DNA from: DATBRC01 sp036560485
GTDB taxonomy: Bacteria; Pseudomonadota; Gammaproteobacteria; Burkholderiales; Burkholderiaceae_D
DNA length: 43,103 nt
Assembly: GCA_036560485.1 (NCBI GenBank)
Contig: DATBRC010000025.1
Coordinates: 1-43,103, forward strand
Direction: 5' to 3'
Below are positions 33,041 through 40,782 of this stretch, one piece after another; position 1 is the first letter of the stretch, and every line of letters starts with the position of its first letter. The notes under the pieces are model-generated. The model searched no databases and was not told where the DNA came from. It saw only the letters and a list, made by a program, of their open reading frames with translations. The position numbers were made by a program, and so were the translations under genes.

Positions 33041-34026
33041 GTTCTCTCCTGTCCTATGCGGCTTACGCCAAGGGTGAAAGTGCTTTGTAAAACTGGTGGG
33101 CGCTGAATCGCTATTCGTTCTGCATGATTGATTTCCAATAGCATTGGCCGTACCGGCAATGCCATGGCTTGTTCCAGGATGCTTGCAAGTTTCATCTTGC
33201 AGGTTGAGGATATCGGGACCATCGGCAAACGCAATTCCTCTTTGATCTTTCCTTGCAGCGCGAGCGCTGCCTTAAGCGGCGCCGGATTTGGTTCGGAAAA
33301 CAGTTGTCGAATCAATGGGAGTAGTGCATAGAATATGGCGCAAGCCTGCTCAAGATTGCCGGCTTTGATGTGGTTATATATTTGTACGAAGAGATCCGGC
33401 CGGATATGCGCTGCTGCTGAAATGGCGCCGTGCCCGCCGTTGCAAAGCGCCGCGTAAATCAACGTGTCATCGCCACACAGAACGCGCAACGACGTGCGAT
33501 TAATAAGTTCGGTTATCGGTGCAATGGAGCTTCCGCATTGTTTGATCGCGACGAAATTCGGATCAAGCGCAAGCATCGCAATCGTGTCGAGCTCGATGTT
33601 GACACCTGTTCGCGCTGGAATATTGTAAAGAATGATGGGAGTATCGGTCGCCGCAGAAATAGTCTGGAAATGCAGGAGCATTCCTTGTTGCGATGGTCGC
33701 ACATAGTATGGGGCTGAAATAAGATAGCCAGCAGCCTCGTATTGATTGTATCGTGTCACTTTTTCAGCAACTGCCCTGGTATCATTGCCAGCGATTCCCA
33801 TCACGACCGGGCAACGTGAACCGGCCGCTTCTCGCACCGCGCTCAGCATCGCAGTTTGTTCATTTTCATCCAGAGTCGCAGCCTCGCCAGTGGTGCCGCA
33901 CACAACCAGGCCATGTACTCCGCTGTCAATAAATTCGACTGCCAATCTCTGTGCTGCGCCGAGATCAACACCGCCATTGCGAAATGGCGTAACGATTGGG
34001 ATCCAGATGCCTTCAAAGGGTGACAT
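33037..34026 (-). CDS. Dihydrodipicolinate synthase (DapA) family aldolase
   Basis: A 329-residue TIM-barrel class I aldolase of the DapA/NanA superfamily. The Schiff-base Lys162 (VAIKQCGSS), Tyr134 (LYNIPARTG) and the GTTGE loop at 44-48 are present, so catalysis should be intact. A C-terminal extension of roughly 35 residues beyond the usual end is unusual. The lysine pathway neighbours are absent, and the gene is coupled to a ParA-like gene. It may therefore be a paralogue with another aldol substrate rather than the housekeeping DapA. The start at 34026 gives a normal N-terminus; an upstream frame would add seven residues. Confidence 0.85.
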   Translation of the reverse strand: MSPFEGIWIPIVTPFRNGGVDLGAAQRLAVEFIDSGVHGLVVCGTTGEAATLDENEQTAMLSAVREAAGSRCPVVMGIAGNDTRAVAEKVTRYNQYEAAGYLISAPYYVRPSQQGMLLHFQTISAATDTPIILYNIPARTGVNIELDTIAMLALDPNFVAIKQCGSSIAPITELINRTSLRVLCGDDTLIYAALCNGGHGAISAAAHIRPDLFVQIYNHIKAGNLEQACAIFYALLPLIRQLFSEPNPAPLKAALALQGKIKEELRLPMVPISSTCKMKLASILEQAMALPVRPMLLEINHAERIAIQRPPVLQSTFTLGVSRIGQERT

Positions 34027-34064
34027 GGTTTTTTCTCTTCTCATCATGATTGAATGGCGTCGTC

Positions 34065-34529
34065 TTATGCGTGAGTGATCCGACCGAATTCCGCGCTTGG
34101 CAAGCTACGCATCACAGCTTCCATAATCAATGCAACTGCTGCCTTGCTCAAACTAAGCCATACCTTCATTTTTTTAGCATGTGCAATGGGCTGTATGCGC
34201 ATAAACTCAACCAATTCACCGCATGTGCTCATTACCAAATGTCTTAACTGCGTGACGCAATTTGCGTCGATCGTGATGTGCATCATCAATCCGGGTTCTG
34301 CTGCTTTGGAGTGATGGGCAGTTATCGCTGCGATATGAGGAATTAATTTTTTTGGCTGATCAAGATTGCGCAAGGTCTGATCTGATGGGGCCGATCTTAA
34401 TGAAATCTTGTTGATCAGACCGCCAGAATTAGATATGGAGAAATCCGAATGTGGGATAGATTTTGTTCGCTTTTCATTATTCCGAAATGGCAGAATGGAT
34501 TGCATTCGCATCAAAGTCAGGTGATTCAT
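34065..34529 (-). CDS. Hypothetical protein, first gene of the dapA-parA-like operon
   Basis: A 154-residue protein of unknown family. The start is supported by a GAAGGG six bases upstream of the ATG. It has a polar N-terminal half and a more conserved-looking C-terminal half, including RIQPIAHAKKMKVWLSLSK, then AVALIMEAVMRSLPSAEFGR, which is amphipathic and could bind a partner. It ends 38 bases before the DapA-family gene in the same direction, so an operon of three is likely. Confidence 0.55.
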   Translation of the reverse strand: MNHLTLMRMQSILPFRNNEKRTKSIPHSDFSISNSGGLINKISLRSAPSDQTLRNLDQPKKLIPHIAAITAHHSKAAEPGLMMHITIDANCVTQLRHLVMSTCGELVEFMRIQPIAHAKKMKVWLSLSKAAVALIMEAVMRSLPSAEFGRITHA

Positions 34530-34778
34530 ATTGAACCCTTCGTTGTCGTTATGATGGAATACAGATTAGCAGCTCGAATATATAAATATTATAAAAAGTA
34601 GAGCCCTGCGCATATATAGCGCATATAAATTATCTATTTTTTGTTGGTCGAAGAAATTAAGTAAAGCTTTTACAGCCTTATCAATCAAAATTTATACGAC
34701 TTTTATATACGAGAAGGAGTATTGTTTTTTTAAAGAGAGTTCAGCATGTCTTAACAATATTTACCGCAATGTATTTCC
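34530..34778. other. Very AT-rich divergent promoter region
   Basis: About 250 bases between the hypothetical-dapA-parA operon and the EIIA-like gene. It contains AT-rich runs and a short direct repeat GCGCATATA (two copies near 34609-34627) that also forms a partial palindrome. No gene is visible, and promoters for both directions must lie here. Confidence 0.4.
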
Positions 34779-35243
34779 ATGAATTCATTTTCAAAATATT
34801 TATTTCCTGAGAATATTTTTCTAAATCTGTGTTCATCGAACAAGATGCAAGCATTCGCAAAAATCTCAGAGGAATTGGAGCGTCAACATCAGATCGGACG
34901 CAGTTTGATTTTCGATGGATTGAACCAGCGTGAGCAATTAGGTTCAACAGGCCTTGGTCAAGGTGTGGCAATTCCACATGCGCAGATTAAAGGGTTAGAT
35001 CACCCGATTGCTGCGTTTGCTCGTTTCGACAGCCCCATCAGTTTTGATTCGCCGGACAAAATACCAGTTTCGGAAATGTTTATTTTTCTCGTGCCGTATA
35101 ATGCGTCGATTGAACATTTGCAGATGCTTGCCGATGTTACTGAAATGCTGTGTGATGATCGCTTCAGGACGCAGCTAAGGAAGGCAAGTGAGTTGCGCGC
35201 GGTGCGGCAGCTCTTTGAAGATTGGACAGGCGCAATTGGATAG
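34779..35243 (+). CDS. PTS EIIA (EIIA-Ntr/PtsN-like) phosphoacceptor protein
   Basis: A 154-residue protein of the fructose/mannitol type EIIA family. The phosphorylated histidine is His67 in GVAIPHAQIKGL. The N-terminus (LFPENIFLNLCSSNKMQAFAKISEEL) and the end (ELRAVRQLFEDWTG) match PtsN-like regulators. Such proteins act in phosphorelay regulation; PtsN has been linked to control of potassium transport and of KdpD in E. coli. That is interesting given the kdp operon 3.7 kb away, but any connection is an inference. It is monocistronic, with no clear ribosome binding site. It is probably a second copy, since the main ptsN normally sits near rpoN. Confidence 0.85.
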   Translation: MNSFSKYLFPENIFLNLCSSNKMQAFAKISEELERQHQIGRSLIFDGLNQREQLGSTGLGQGVAIPHAQIKGLDHPIAAFARFDSPISFDSPDKIPVSEMFIFLVPYNASIEHLQMLADVTEMLCDDRFRTQLRKASELRAVRQLFEDWTGAIG

Positions 35244-35394
35244 CGAGTTACATATTTAGCGTATGCAAAGAGGTGGCCGTGTGCGAGATCGTGAAGCAAG
35301 CAGCATTATATGATCGGCATTCTTCTTTTCGATATTGCAGAAGCGATCTTAGTACAGTTGTGGCAATGAAATATCAGCGCTCAACTTGAACAAA

Positions 35395-35639
35395 ATCGAG
35401 ATGTGAAAGCAATGTCAGGATACTTTGCCTGGACAAATGCGTCCGACTCGATAGGCCTGGAGAATACGATTCGATGCCTTCGACGGCAGCCACAGCAATT
35501 TTTTTCATGGTTTATGGAAAGCGAGGATGCACATAGTCATTTTTTCAATTGTGCATTTCGACTTCTGGCCAACCTTCACCCGATCAAGCTTTGACAAAAG
35601 CGTCAATAAATTCCGTCGAGATAAATATACTTTGTCCAT
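35395..35639 (-). pseudogene. Decayed small gene, with a second partial copy
   Basis: From the ATG at 35639 the minus strand reads KVYLSRRNLLTLLSKLDRVK and on to CTIEK, then goes out of frame. Inserting one A in the A-run near 35540 restores NDYVHPRFP, a TAA stop, and TMKKIAVAAVEGIES. Further on, the same frame contains HLSRQSILTLLSHLD (about 35395-35439), which matches LSRRNLLTLLSKLD of the first part and looks like a second, broken copy. The intact 44-codon frame is therefore a relic. The family resembles small proteins I recall from mobile elements; I cannot name it with certainty. Confidence 0.6.
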
Positions 35640-35641
35640 TG

Positions 35642-35660
35642 TAAATCCTCGTAGGATTTA
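35642..35660 (-). promoter_or_regulatory. Hairpin covering the ribosome binding site of the decayed gene
   Basis: The stem TAAATCCT/AGGATTTA with a three-base loop lies directly before the ATG at 35639. The GAGGA ribosome binding site is inside it. If the RNA forms, translation initiation would be restrained. Confidence 0.45.
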
Positions 35661-35778
35661 GCCTTTTAAACGGTTTCCTTCTACACTTCAACGCGCATAA
35701 GGATAAGGGGATATCGCCCGAAAGGCGCAATAGTAACAATGCCCCAATTAGATAAGAATTCGTCATCATCGGTTCTAA

Positions 35779-36558
35779 CTACAACTCGATTATGAAATTC
35801 GGGTCAAACCGTTCATTTTCCGTACTGCCACTACGCGTCATGTAGCCACATGGATTACAGACTACGCGGCATTTTCCGACCCAGTAATCAAATGAATCGT
35901 GCATATGGCCATGAATCCAAAGATCGGCCTTTTCAACCAGATGATCCAGGTTTGACGCATAGCCTGCTGAAACGGGATCTGTCGCGTATTGGTCTGCTAC
36001 CGATCGCATCGATGGTGCCATATGGGTAATGACGACCGTCTTTCCATCGAACGGCTCCGTCAGCTTGCCTTGTAACCAGAGGCGTTGTTGCGCATGAAAT
36101 TGCGCAGTATCTGCCGCACGGAGTTTTCTAAAACCTTTGCTGGCTAACCGGATGCGTTTGTAGTCGACCATCACTGCTTCGGCTTCCCGCATGGCACTTT
36201 GGCGTGTCTCGTCACCGAATAATTTGAAGTCAGTCCATAACGTCGTCCCTAAAAAATGGACATTACCGACGATGTGTTCACCACAGTTTAAAAAATGGAT
36301 ATTGTCGGTCACACGGCATGCCGCAGCGATGTCGCGCTGCATATCTTCCAGATTTTTCCCATAGCTTTCATGATTGCCATGCACATACAGAACGGGGAGA
36401 TTCGAGAATGTTTTGGCTGCCCATTCAACTGCATGGGCACCGGTGTTAATGTCACCAGCCAAGATCACTACATCCGGTTTGCTCATCATCGGATCAATCA
36501 CTGGCGCATGCTTGCGCCAAAGTTCATGGTGCAAATCAGAAAGAATCAATAGCCTCAT
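35779..36558 (-). CDS. Metallophosphoesterase (calcineurin-like)
   Basis: A 259-residue enzyme of the calcineurin-like phosphoesterase fold. The metal ligands are complete: Asp8 and His10 in SDLHH, GDIN, GNHE, VITHMAPS and GHMH. These bind two metals for hydrolysis of phosphate esters, possibly of nucleotides or nucleic acid ends. The N-terminal frame has overlapping ATGA coupling with the AbrB-like gene upstream, and a HAD-family gene precedes that. The module lies directly beside tniQ of the Tn7-like element, so it is probably cargo. Confidence 0.9.
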   Translation of the reverse strand: MRLLILSDLHHELWRKHAPVIDPMMSKPDVVILAGDINTGAHAVEWAAKTFSNLPVLYVHGNHESYGKNLEDMQRDIAAACRVTDNIHFLNCGEHIVGNVHFLGTTLWTDFKLFGDETRQSAMREAEAVMVDYKRIRLASKGFRKLRAADTAQFHAQQRLWLQGKLTEPFDGKTVVITHMAPSMRSVADQYATDPVSAGYASNLDHLVEKADLWIHGHMHDSFDYWVGKCRVVCNPCGYMTRSGSTENERFDPNFIIEL

Positions 36559-36758
36559 GAATCGATCTTTTTAAGAATAATTTTTTTGCTCTTACCCACT
36601 GAGACATCAAAGGTATCGCCAATTTTCAAGTTTAACTGATCGCACAATTCGTCAGGCAATACGAGTATGACATCGCCGCTTTCATCCGGCGCGCCAATGA
36701 TGTTTCCTGACCAAATATTATGTCGAGCGGTTGTACTATTAGTTTTTTTCTTTGTCAT
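36555..36758 (-). CDS. AbrB/MazE-like small DNA-binding protein
   Basis: A 67-residue protein with the SpoVT-AbrB/MazE-like swapped-hairpin pattern (GDVILVLPDELCDQLNLKIG, then DTFDVSVG), preceded by a Lys- and Thr-rich N-terminus. Such proteins are antitoxins or transcription regulators. A good AAGGA ribosome binding site precedes the ATG, and its end overlaps the metallophosphoesterase start by four bases. It may repress the module or serve as antitoxin to one of the two enzymes; no PemK or RelE-type toxin is seen. Confidence 0.72.
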   Translation of the reverse strand: MTKKKTNSTTARHNIWSGNIIGAPDESGDVILVLPDELCDQLNLKIGDTFDVSVGKSKKIILKKIDS

Positions 36759-36821
36759 CGCGTCTTTCCTTTTGCATGAACTGCATGCCTATGCAGGCCA
36801 TATCGTTGTCATCCAAAATAT

Positions 36822-37265
36822 TTACCGCAGTCTTCGCCTTAACTCGAATTCAATTTCATCGGTCATGCCGGTCGTTGGGTCGCATCGCACTAAGTTTTTC
36901 AGAAATGGCCTAAACCAGTATGCGCGATCGTCAATGGCAATCCAGTCATCCCACAGGCGACCTGACTCACGGCGCCAGGCTTCAATCTCAATATGGCGAG
37001 GGTAATTACCAATGACATCAAATAAATCAGGATAGTCTCGCCAGTCAGGAGTCACGCCCACAATACGCTTTCCAATATCTTGTGAGAATAAGGTTCGCAA
37101 TTCCATCAGTGTCCGCGTGTCGCGCCAGCTACTAGTGATGACAATTTCAACATTTGGAAAGTCGCGCAAAATTGATTCTAGTTTCTGCAGATGGCAAAAT
37201 AGCCTCTCACTTTGATAGGACGGTTCTGGGTGTAGCACACCATCGAAATCAAGAAAAAGAATCAT
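36822..37265 (-). CDS. HAD-family protein (Swiss-Army-Knife RNA-repair-type HAD)
   Basis: A 147-residue HAD-superfamily protein. Motif I is FLDFDGVLHP with Asp6 and Asp8; motif II is IVITSSWRD; the C-terminal acidic motif is WIAIDDR. It lacks a cap domain, like the HAD domains described in bacterial RNA repair and processing proteins (the SAK type). A phosphatase activity on nucleic acid ends is possible but inferred. It has an AGGGGG ribosome binding site, precedes the AbrB-like and metallophosphoesterase genes and follows tniQ by 99 bases. Confidence 0.82.
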   Translation of the reverse strand: MILFLDFDGVLHPEPSYQSERLFCHLQKLESILRDFPNVEIVITSSWRDTRTLMELRTLFSQDIGKRIVGVTPDWRDYPDLFDVIGNYPRHIEIEAWRRESGRLWDDWIAIDDRAYWFRPFLKNLVRCDPTTGMTDEIEFELRRRLR

Positions 37266-37364
37266 GTTGCTGCCCCCTAAAGGCTAATTTATTATAAACA
37301 GCATCACCTAATGTTATGTTGTGCACTTTCACATAAGGTAGCTTTTTGCCTAAAGAAAATAAAT

Positions 37365-39269
37365 TCATGACGCACATTTCTTACCAGGGCACCTGTTAGG
37401 TGAAAAAGATTTCGGCACGCCGGCAGCTCGGCGTATTTGCCAATCCTCTGCCTCACCATATATGGTCGATCCCGTTTGCTTTTCATGCCACCACCAATAG
37501 CGTCGTTGTTGAAACGCTTCCACTGACTCTAGAATGGTAGGCAATAGTGCTCGTGTATTTGGTAAAAATTCGAGCTTCTTTTCGAGCCATGATCCATGAC
37601 CTGTTTGTCGACATAGTTCACTCAGGCTGACACGAATGGGCCTGCCGGAATGCGCGCGAAGTTTCACTGCGGCGCGACGTATTAGTTTGCACAACATTGC
37701 ATCGCGTGCTGTCCAATCGACACGTGGTGGTGGCTTGCTCCTCGTCTTTATCGGCGCCAAGTTTTCCCGCAGCCACAGTTTATCGTGCCGATACAGCCAC
37801 GCGACATCTGCTGGAAGTCTGGCACGCAGATCGTTGAAGCCTGCATGAGGCGAGCAAGCGAGCAATCGCAGTACATTTTTCTTGGCAATGTCATCGCGTA
37901 TGACATATCTATTTTGCGCACGACGGTCCTGGAGTGCAGGGTCACTACTCAGTATGCGATTGATGGTCGACTCTGATAGCGAGAGTGTGCTGGCAATTTC
38001 CGTCACATTCGTGCCTTTTGCTAATGCCTCCTGAATTTTAGTGAAAAGACCAAGGCTCATTTTCTTCGGGCGGCGTGCCACCGGCAGTTTCAGGCGTTGT
38101 GCATGCACCAATGCGGTATTCGTCGAAATATGCAATGCAATTGCCGCCTTATGGATCGACATTCCTTTTTGCATGATCATTGTTGTAAGCATTTCATCGA
38201 TTGTGTCGAACGGTGGCTTAACATGACTCGCCTGACCATAGATGTGAGATGTTGAAGCAGAGATTGGATGAAACAGTGATGGCAAGTCACCAATCAGCAG
38301 GCCAATGAGTAGCAAATGTTTGAGTGGATGGTGAGAACAACGTTGCTTGCGGCACAAAGATGCAAGCCAGGAAGAGGCTTCCCCTTGAGTCGTGAGCAGT
38401 TGTCTGAACGGATCAATCGAGTGAAGCGGCGACCAATAAAGCATAAATTGATCGAACAATTCGCGTTGTCGGATTCGGCATGACGAAACGGCAAGGCCAC
38501 GGTCCATAAGGTGAACGGCGTACAAAGTTCGAAGTGAGTGGTTTGTTATGTTGTATGGCGCAGCCAATAATGTTTGCGCACTCAATCGTGCGAACAGTAG
38601 CAGGCGATCCAACTGTTCATTCGATTCAATATTGACTGCAGCATGAGTTTGATGACCAGTGGCGTTCGGTAGGAATAACTGAAAGCGCTGGAGTGATTCA
38701 ACGAGACGTTCGCTTATTTGCAATGGGACACCGTGATACGCACAGACGTGAACGCCGGGCAATTGATGCACACGATACCAGGTTGGTGTGCCGATCCTAT
38801 CAAGGTCCTCGCTTGCGCAGAAGGGACAAAAGCGCAAGCGCTCTTGGGCGCCGAGCCTGCTGGCAAGAATGCCAAGTGATATCTTGGCAGCAGCGGCATC
38901 CCCTCTTGCGATCAAATGCGAAACTTTGCGATACGTCGTAACACTGACAAACGGCTTGAAATAGGGGAGGACGGTGTGAAGGGCAATCATATCGTCTACA
39001 CTTGATTCGGGAAGATTCAAGTACGTCATGATCGTATGCAAATGGCTAGGGAATGATGTGCTGGGGCTGATTGTGCGATGCTTCACAATCTCTGTCATCG
39101 TCTGTTTGGCCGAAGTATGTCCAGTAAGAACATGATGCCTAGAGAGCATGCCAAAGACGGTCTCATCCGGAACTGCGGCTTCGCCCGGACGGCCATACGA
39201 ACGCGTTAGAAGAGTATGGCTATACGCTTCACGGTGCAGGTTTTGAGCGAAGTCCGAACGGATCGTCAT
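37365..39269 (-). CDS. tniQ: TniQ/TnsD-family target-selection protein of the Tn7-like element
   Basis: Fourth gene of the Tn7-like operon, 634 residues from the chosen start. It has the family signature PDETVFGMLSRHHVLTGHTS. A zinc site near 148-179 has CPFC, then HQLPGVHVCAYHG. A helix-turn-helix-rich C-terminus follows (VTEIASTLSLSESTINRIL). It probably recognises the attachment site and links to TnsC. The start at 39269 overlaps tnsC by 41 bases and has GGGA six bases upstream; a further 41 residues in frame are unlike the family. It is a large, TnsD-like protein. It differs clearly in sequence from the other TniQ at 12.4 kb. Confidence 0.92.
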   Translation of the reverse strand: MTIRSDFAQNLHREAYSHTLLTRSYGRPGEAAVPDETVFGMLSRHHVLTGHTSAKQTMTEIVKHRTISPSTSFPSHLHTIMTYLNLPESSVDDMIALHTVLPYFKPFVSVTTYRKVSHLIARGDAAAAKISLGILASRLGAQERLRFCPFCASEDLDRIGTPTWYRVHQLPGVHVCAYHGVPLQISERLVESLQRFQLFLPNATGHQTHAAVNIESNEQLDRLLLFARLSAQTLLAAPYNITNHSLRTLYAVHLMDRGLAVSSCRIRQRELFDQFMLYWSPLHSIDPFRQLLTTQGEASSWLASLCRKQRCSHHPLKHLLLIGLLIGDLPSLFHPISASTSHIYGQASHVKPPFDTIDEMLTTMIMQKGMSIHKAAIALHISTNTALVHAQRLKLPVARRPKKMSLGLFTKIQEALAKGTNVTEIASTLSLSESTINRILSSDPALQDRRAQNRYVIRDDIAKKNVLRLLACSPHAGFNDLRARLPADVAWLYRHDKLWLRENLAPIKTRSKPPPRVDWTARDAMLCKLIRRAAVKLRAHSGRPIRVSLSELCRQTGHGSWLEKKLEFLPNTRALLPTILESVEAFQQRRYWWWHEKQTGSTIYGEAEDWQIRRAAGVPKSFSPNRCPGKKCAS

Positions 39270-40758
39270 TAATGATCCCATGTTGTTTGAGTGCTTCGCA
39301 GGAATCGGGATCATTTGCGAAGTCACGCAAATCTTTATAATTTTTGTCTGCCGGTGGTATGGAGCTTGCCGAATTGTTAGCTTCTTCCTCAATCACATTC
39401 TTTACTTGCGCCGTTGCTGCTTCAGCTTTTTTGCGCTGATTATGTGCATCTTGGGCAGAACCGGGCAATGGATATAATTGTTCAAGATGGTCTTGCACGG
39501 AGTCCTCTTCTTCGGATGCGCCGGTCAAGTCGGCAAGCATTTCTTCCGGTGGCAGCAAATCCTCATATCGTGAAAGCGACTCCACTGTATTCTTTCGTAG
39601 CTCGTTCAAAGCAGCATGCATGAGTGTCAGTGATTCATCGTAAGTTTGTTCGAGCAGTTTGGTATTAATTGTTTCTGAACCGTCCCACATGGCACGTTGT
39701 TGTGCGAGCTTGAAAAGTAGAACGACCACATCAGGAATACTTTGAGTTAAATCGAAAATGAGCGTGAGCATGTCGTCGTCAGGATTGACCGGATTCTGTA
39801 CCCATTGGTAGGTCCATATCCGCCGTACGAAGTCGTCCCATTCTTTATTTCTCTTCAACGGACGCCGAAAATCAAGTAATCCGTTTTCTGATGCGCGCCT
39901 TGCATCCTTCATTTCTCGTGAAAACAGTTTAGCCGCCTTGTAGGTGCCGATTTCGACGACAGGCACCCGCAGGCTGGTACGCAGATCCTGAAGAAAATGG
40001 AGCAACGGTGCGCTGCCACCGGTCTTGGACAGGTTCAGGCGCTGGATTTCATCGATGAAGAGAATGCCCAGAAAATGCGTCGCCGCGATTTGACGCATGG
40101 CGCCTTCCAACATATCTTCGCGCATTTTTGATTTGGAAAATTCCTTTTCATATTTGCCGCCGGTATGCAGGGCCAGATCAACTTGCCTAGCAAATTCGCG
40201 GCAAAAACTGGAAATTGAGCCGTTTTTTGGGCAGGTAACTTTTATCCATACAATTTGCGTAATTGGAATCTTATGCTCATGCCATGCGGTATGTTGTATG
40301 ACTTGCTGGGGATAGGTGCGCAGAATGGCATTGGCGCAGGTTGTCTTTCCAGACCCGCTGAGACCGACTAAGAGCGCTTGCGATTCGGTTAGCACAAGTT
40401 GGGGATCAATCCTCTCGCAGCGCGATAAATCTTGCGCGTTGTAGACCATGCGCCATGTCCCTGGATCAAGCGGATTTCTTACAATATAGCCAGCACGAAT
40501 CAGCCGTGAAATAGTACGCTCTACCTCATAAAAAATTGGCCGTCGTGGTACAACTAGATGCTTGAGACGTGCTAATAAATGCCATCGTTCTTCGCTTGGC
40601 AGCTCGCGTTCTGCCGCATCAAACGATGGCCGTAGCAGCATCTTAGTAGCGACTTGCTTTTCACTGAGAATTGGCGGCAACGCTTCAAGTAATGGATTGT
40701 TGCGATATTCAGCAATGGATTGGTCTATGTAGGTTGGAGCAAAAGGATTGGTACTCAT
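39229..40758 (-). CDS. tnsC: TnsC AAA+ ATPase of the Tn7-like element
   Basis: The ATP-dependent regulator that links target selection to the transposase, 509 residues. The AAA+ core has Walker A GLSGSGKT (132-139), Walker B ILFIDEIQRL (232-241) and a following sensor-like segment VPVVEIGTYKAAKLF. N-terminal and acidic C-terminal extensions are typical of TnsC; shorter TniB lacks them. It begins 24 bases after tnsB and overlaps tniQ. The operon is read leftwards. Confidence 0.93.
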   Translation of the reverse strand: MSTNPFAPTYIDQSIAEYRNNPLLEALPPILSEKQVATKMLLRPSFDAAERELPSEERWHLLARLKHLVVPRRPIFYEVERTISRLIRAGYIVRNPLDPGTWRMVYNAQDLSRCERIDPQLVLTESQALLVGLSGSGKTTCANAILRTYPQQVIQHTAWHEHKIPITQIVWIKVTCPKNGSISSFCREFARQVDLALHTGGKYEKEFSKSKMREDMLEGAMRQIAATHFLGILFIDEIQRLNLSKTGGSAPLLHFLQDLRTSLRVPVVEIGTYKAAKLFSREMKDARRASENGLLDFRRPLKRNKEWDDFVRRIWTYQWVQNPVNPDDDMLTLIFDLTQSIPDVVVLLFKLAQQRAMWDGSETINTKLLEQTYDESLTLMHAALNELRKNTVESLSRYEDLLPPEEMLADLTGASEEEDSVQDHLEQLYPLPGSAQDAHNQRKKAEAATAQVKNVIEEEANNSASSIPPADKNYKDLRDFANDPDSCEALKQHGIINDDPFGLRSKPAP

Positions 40759-40782
40759 TATCGTCCCCAGCAGTGCATGTAT

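Noticed and set aside
35403..35594. A 63-codon plus-strand frame
   Set aside because: It is the antisense shadow of the decayed minus-strand gene and shows no features of its own.
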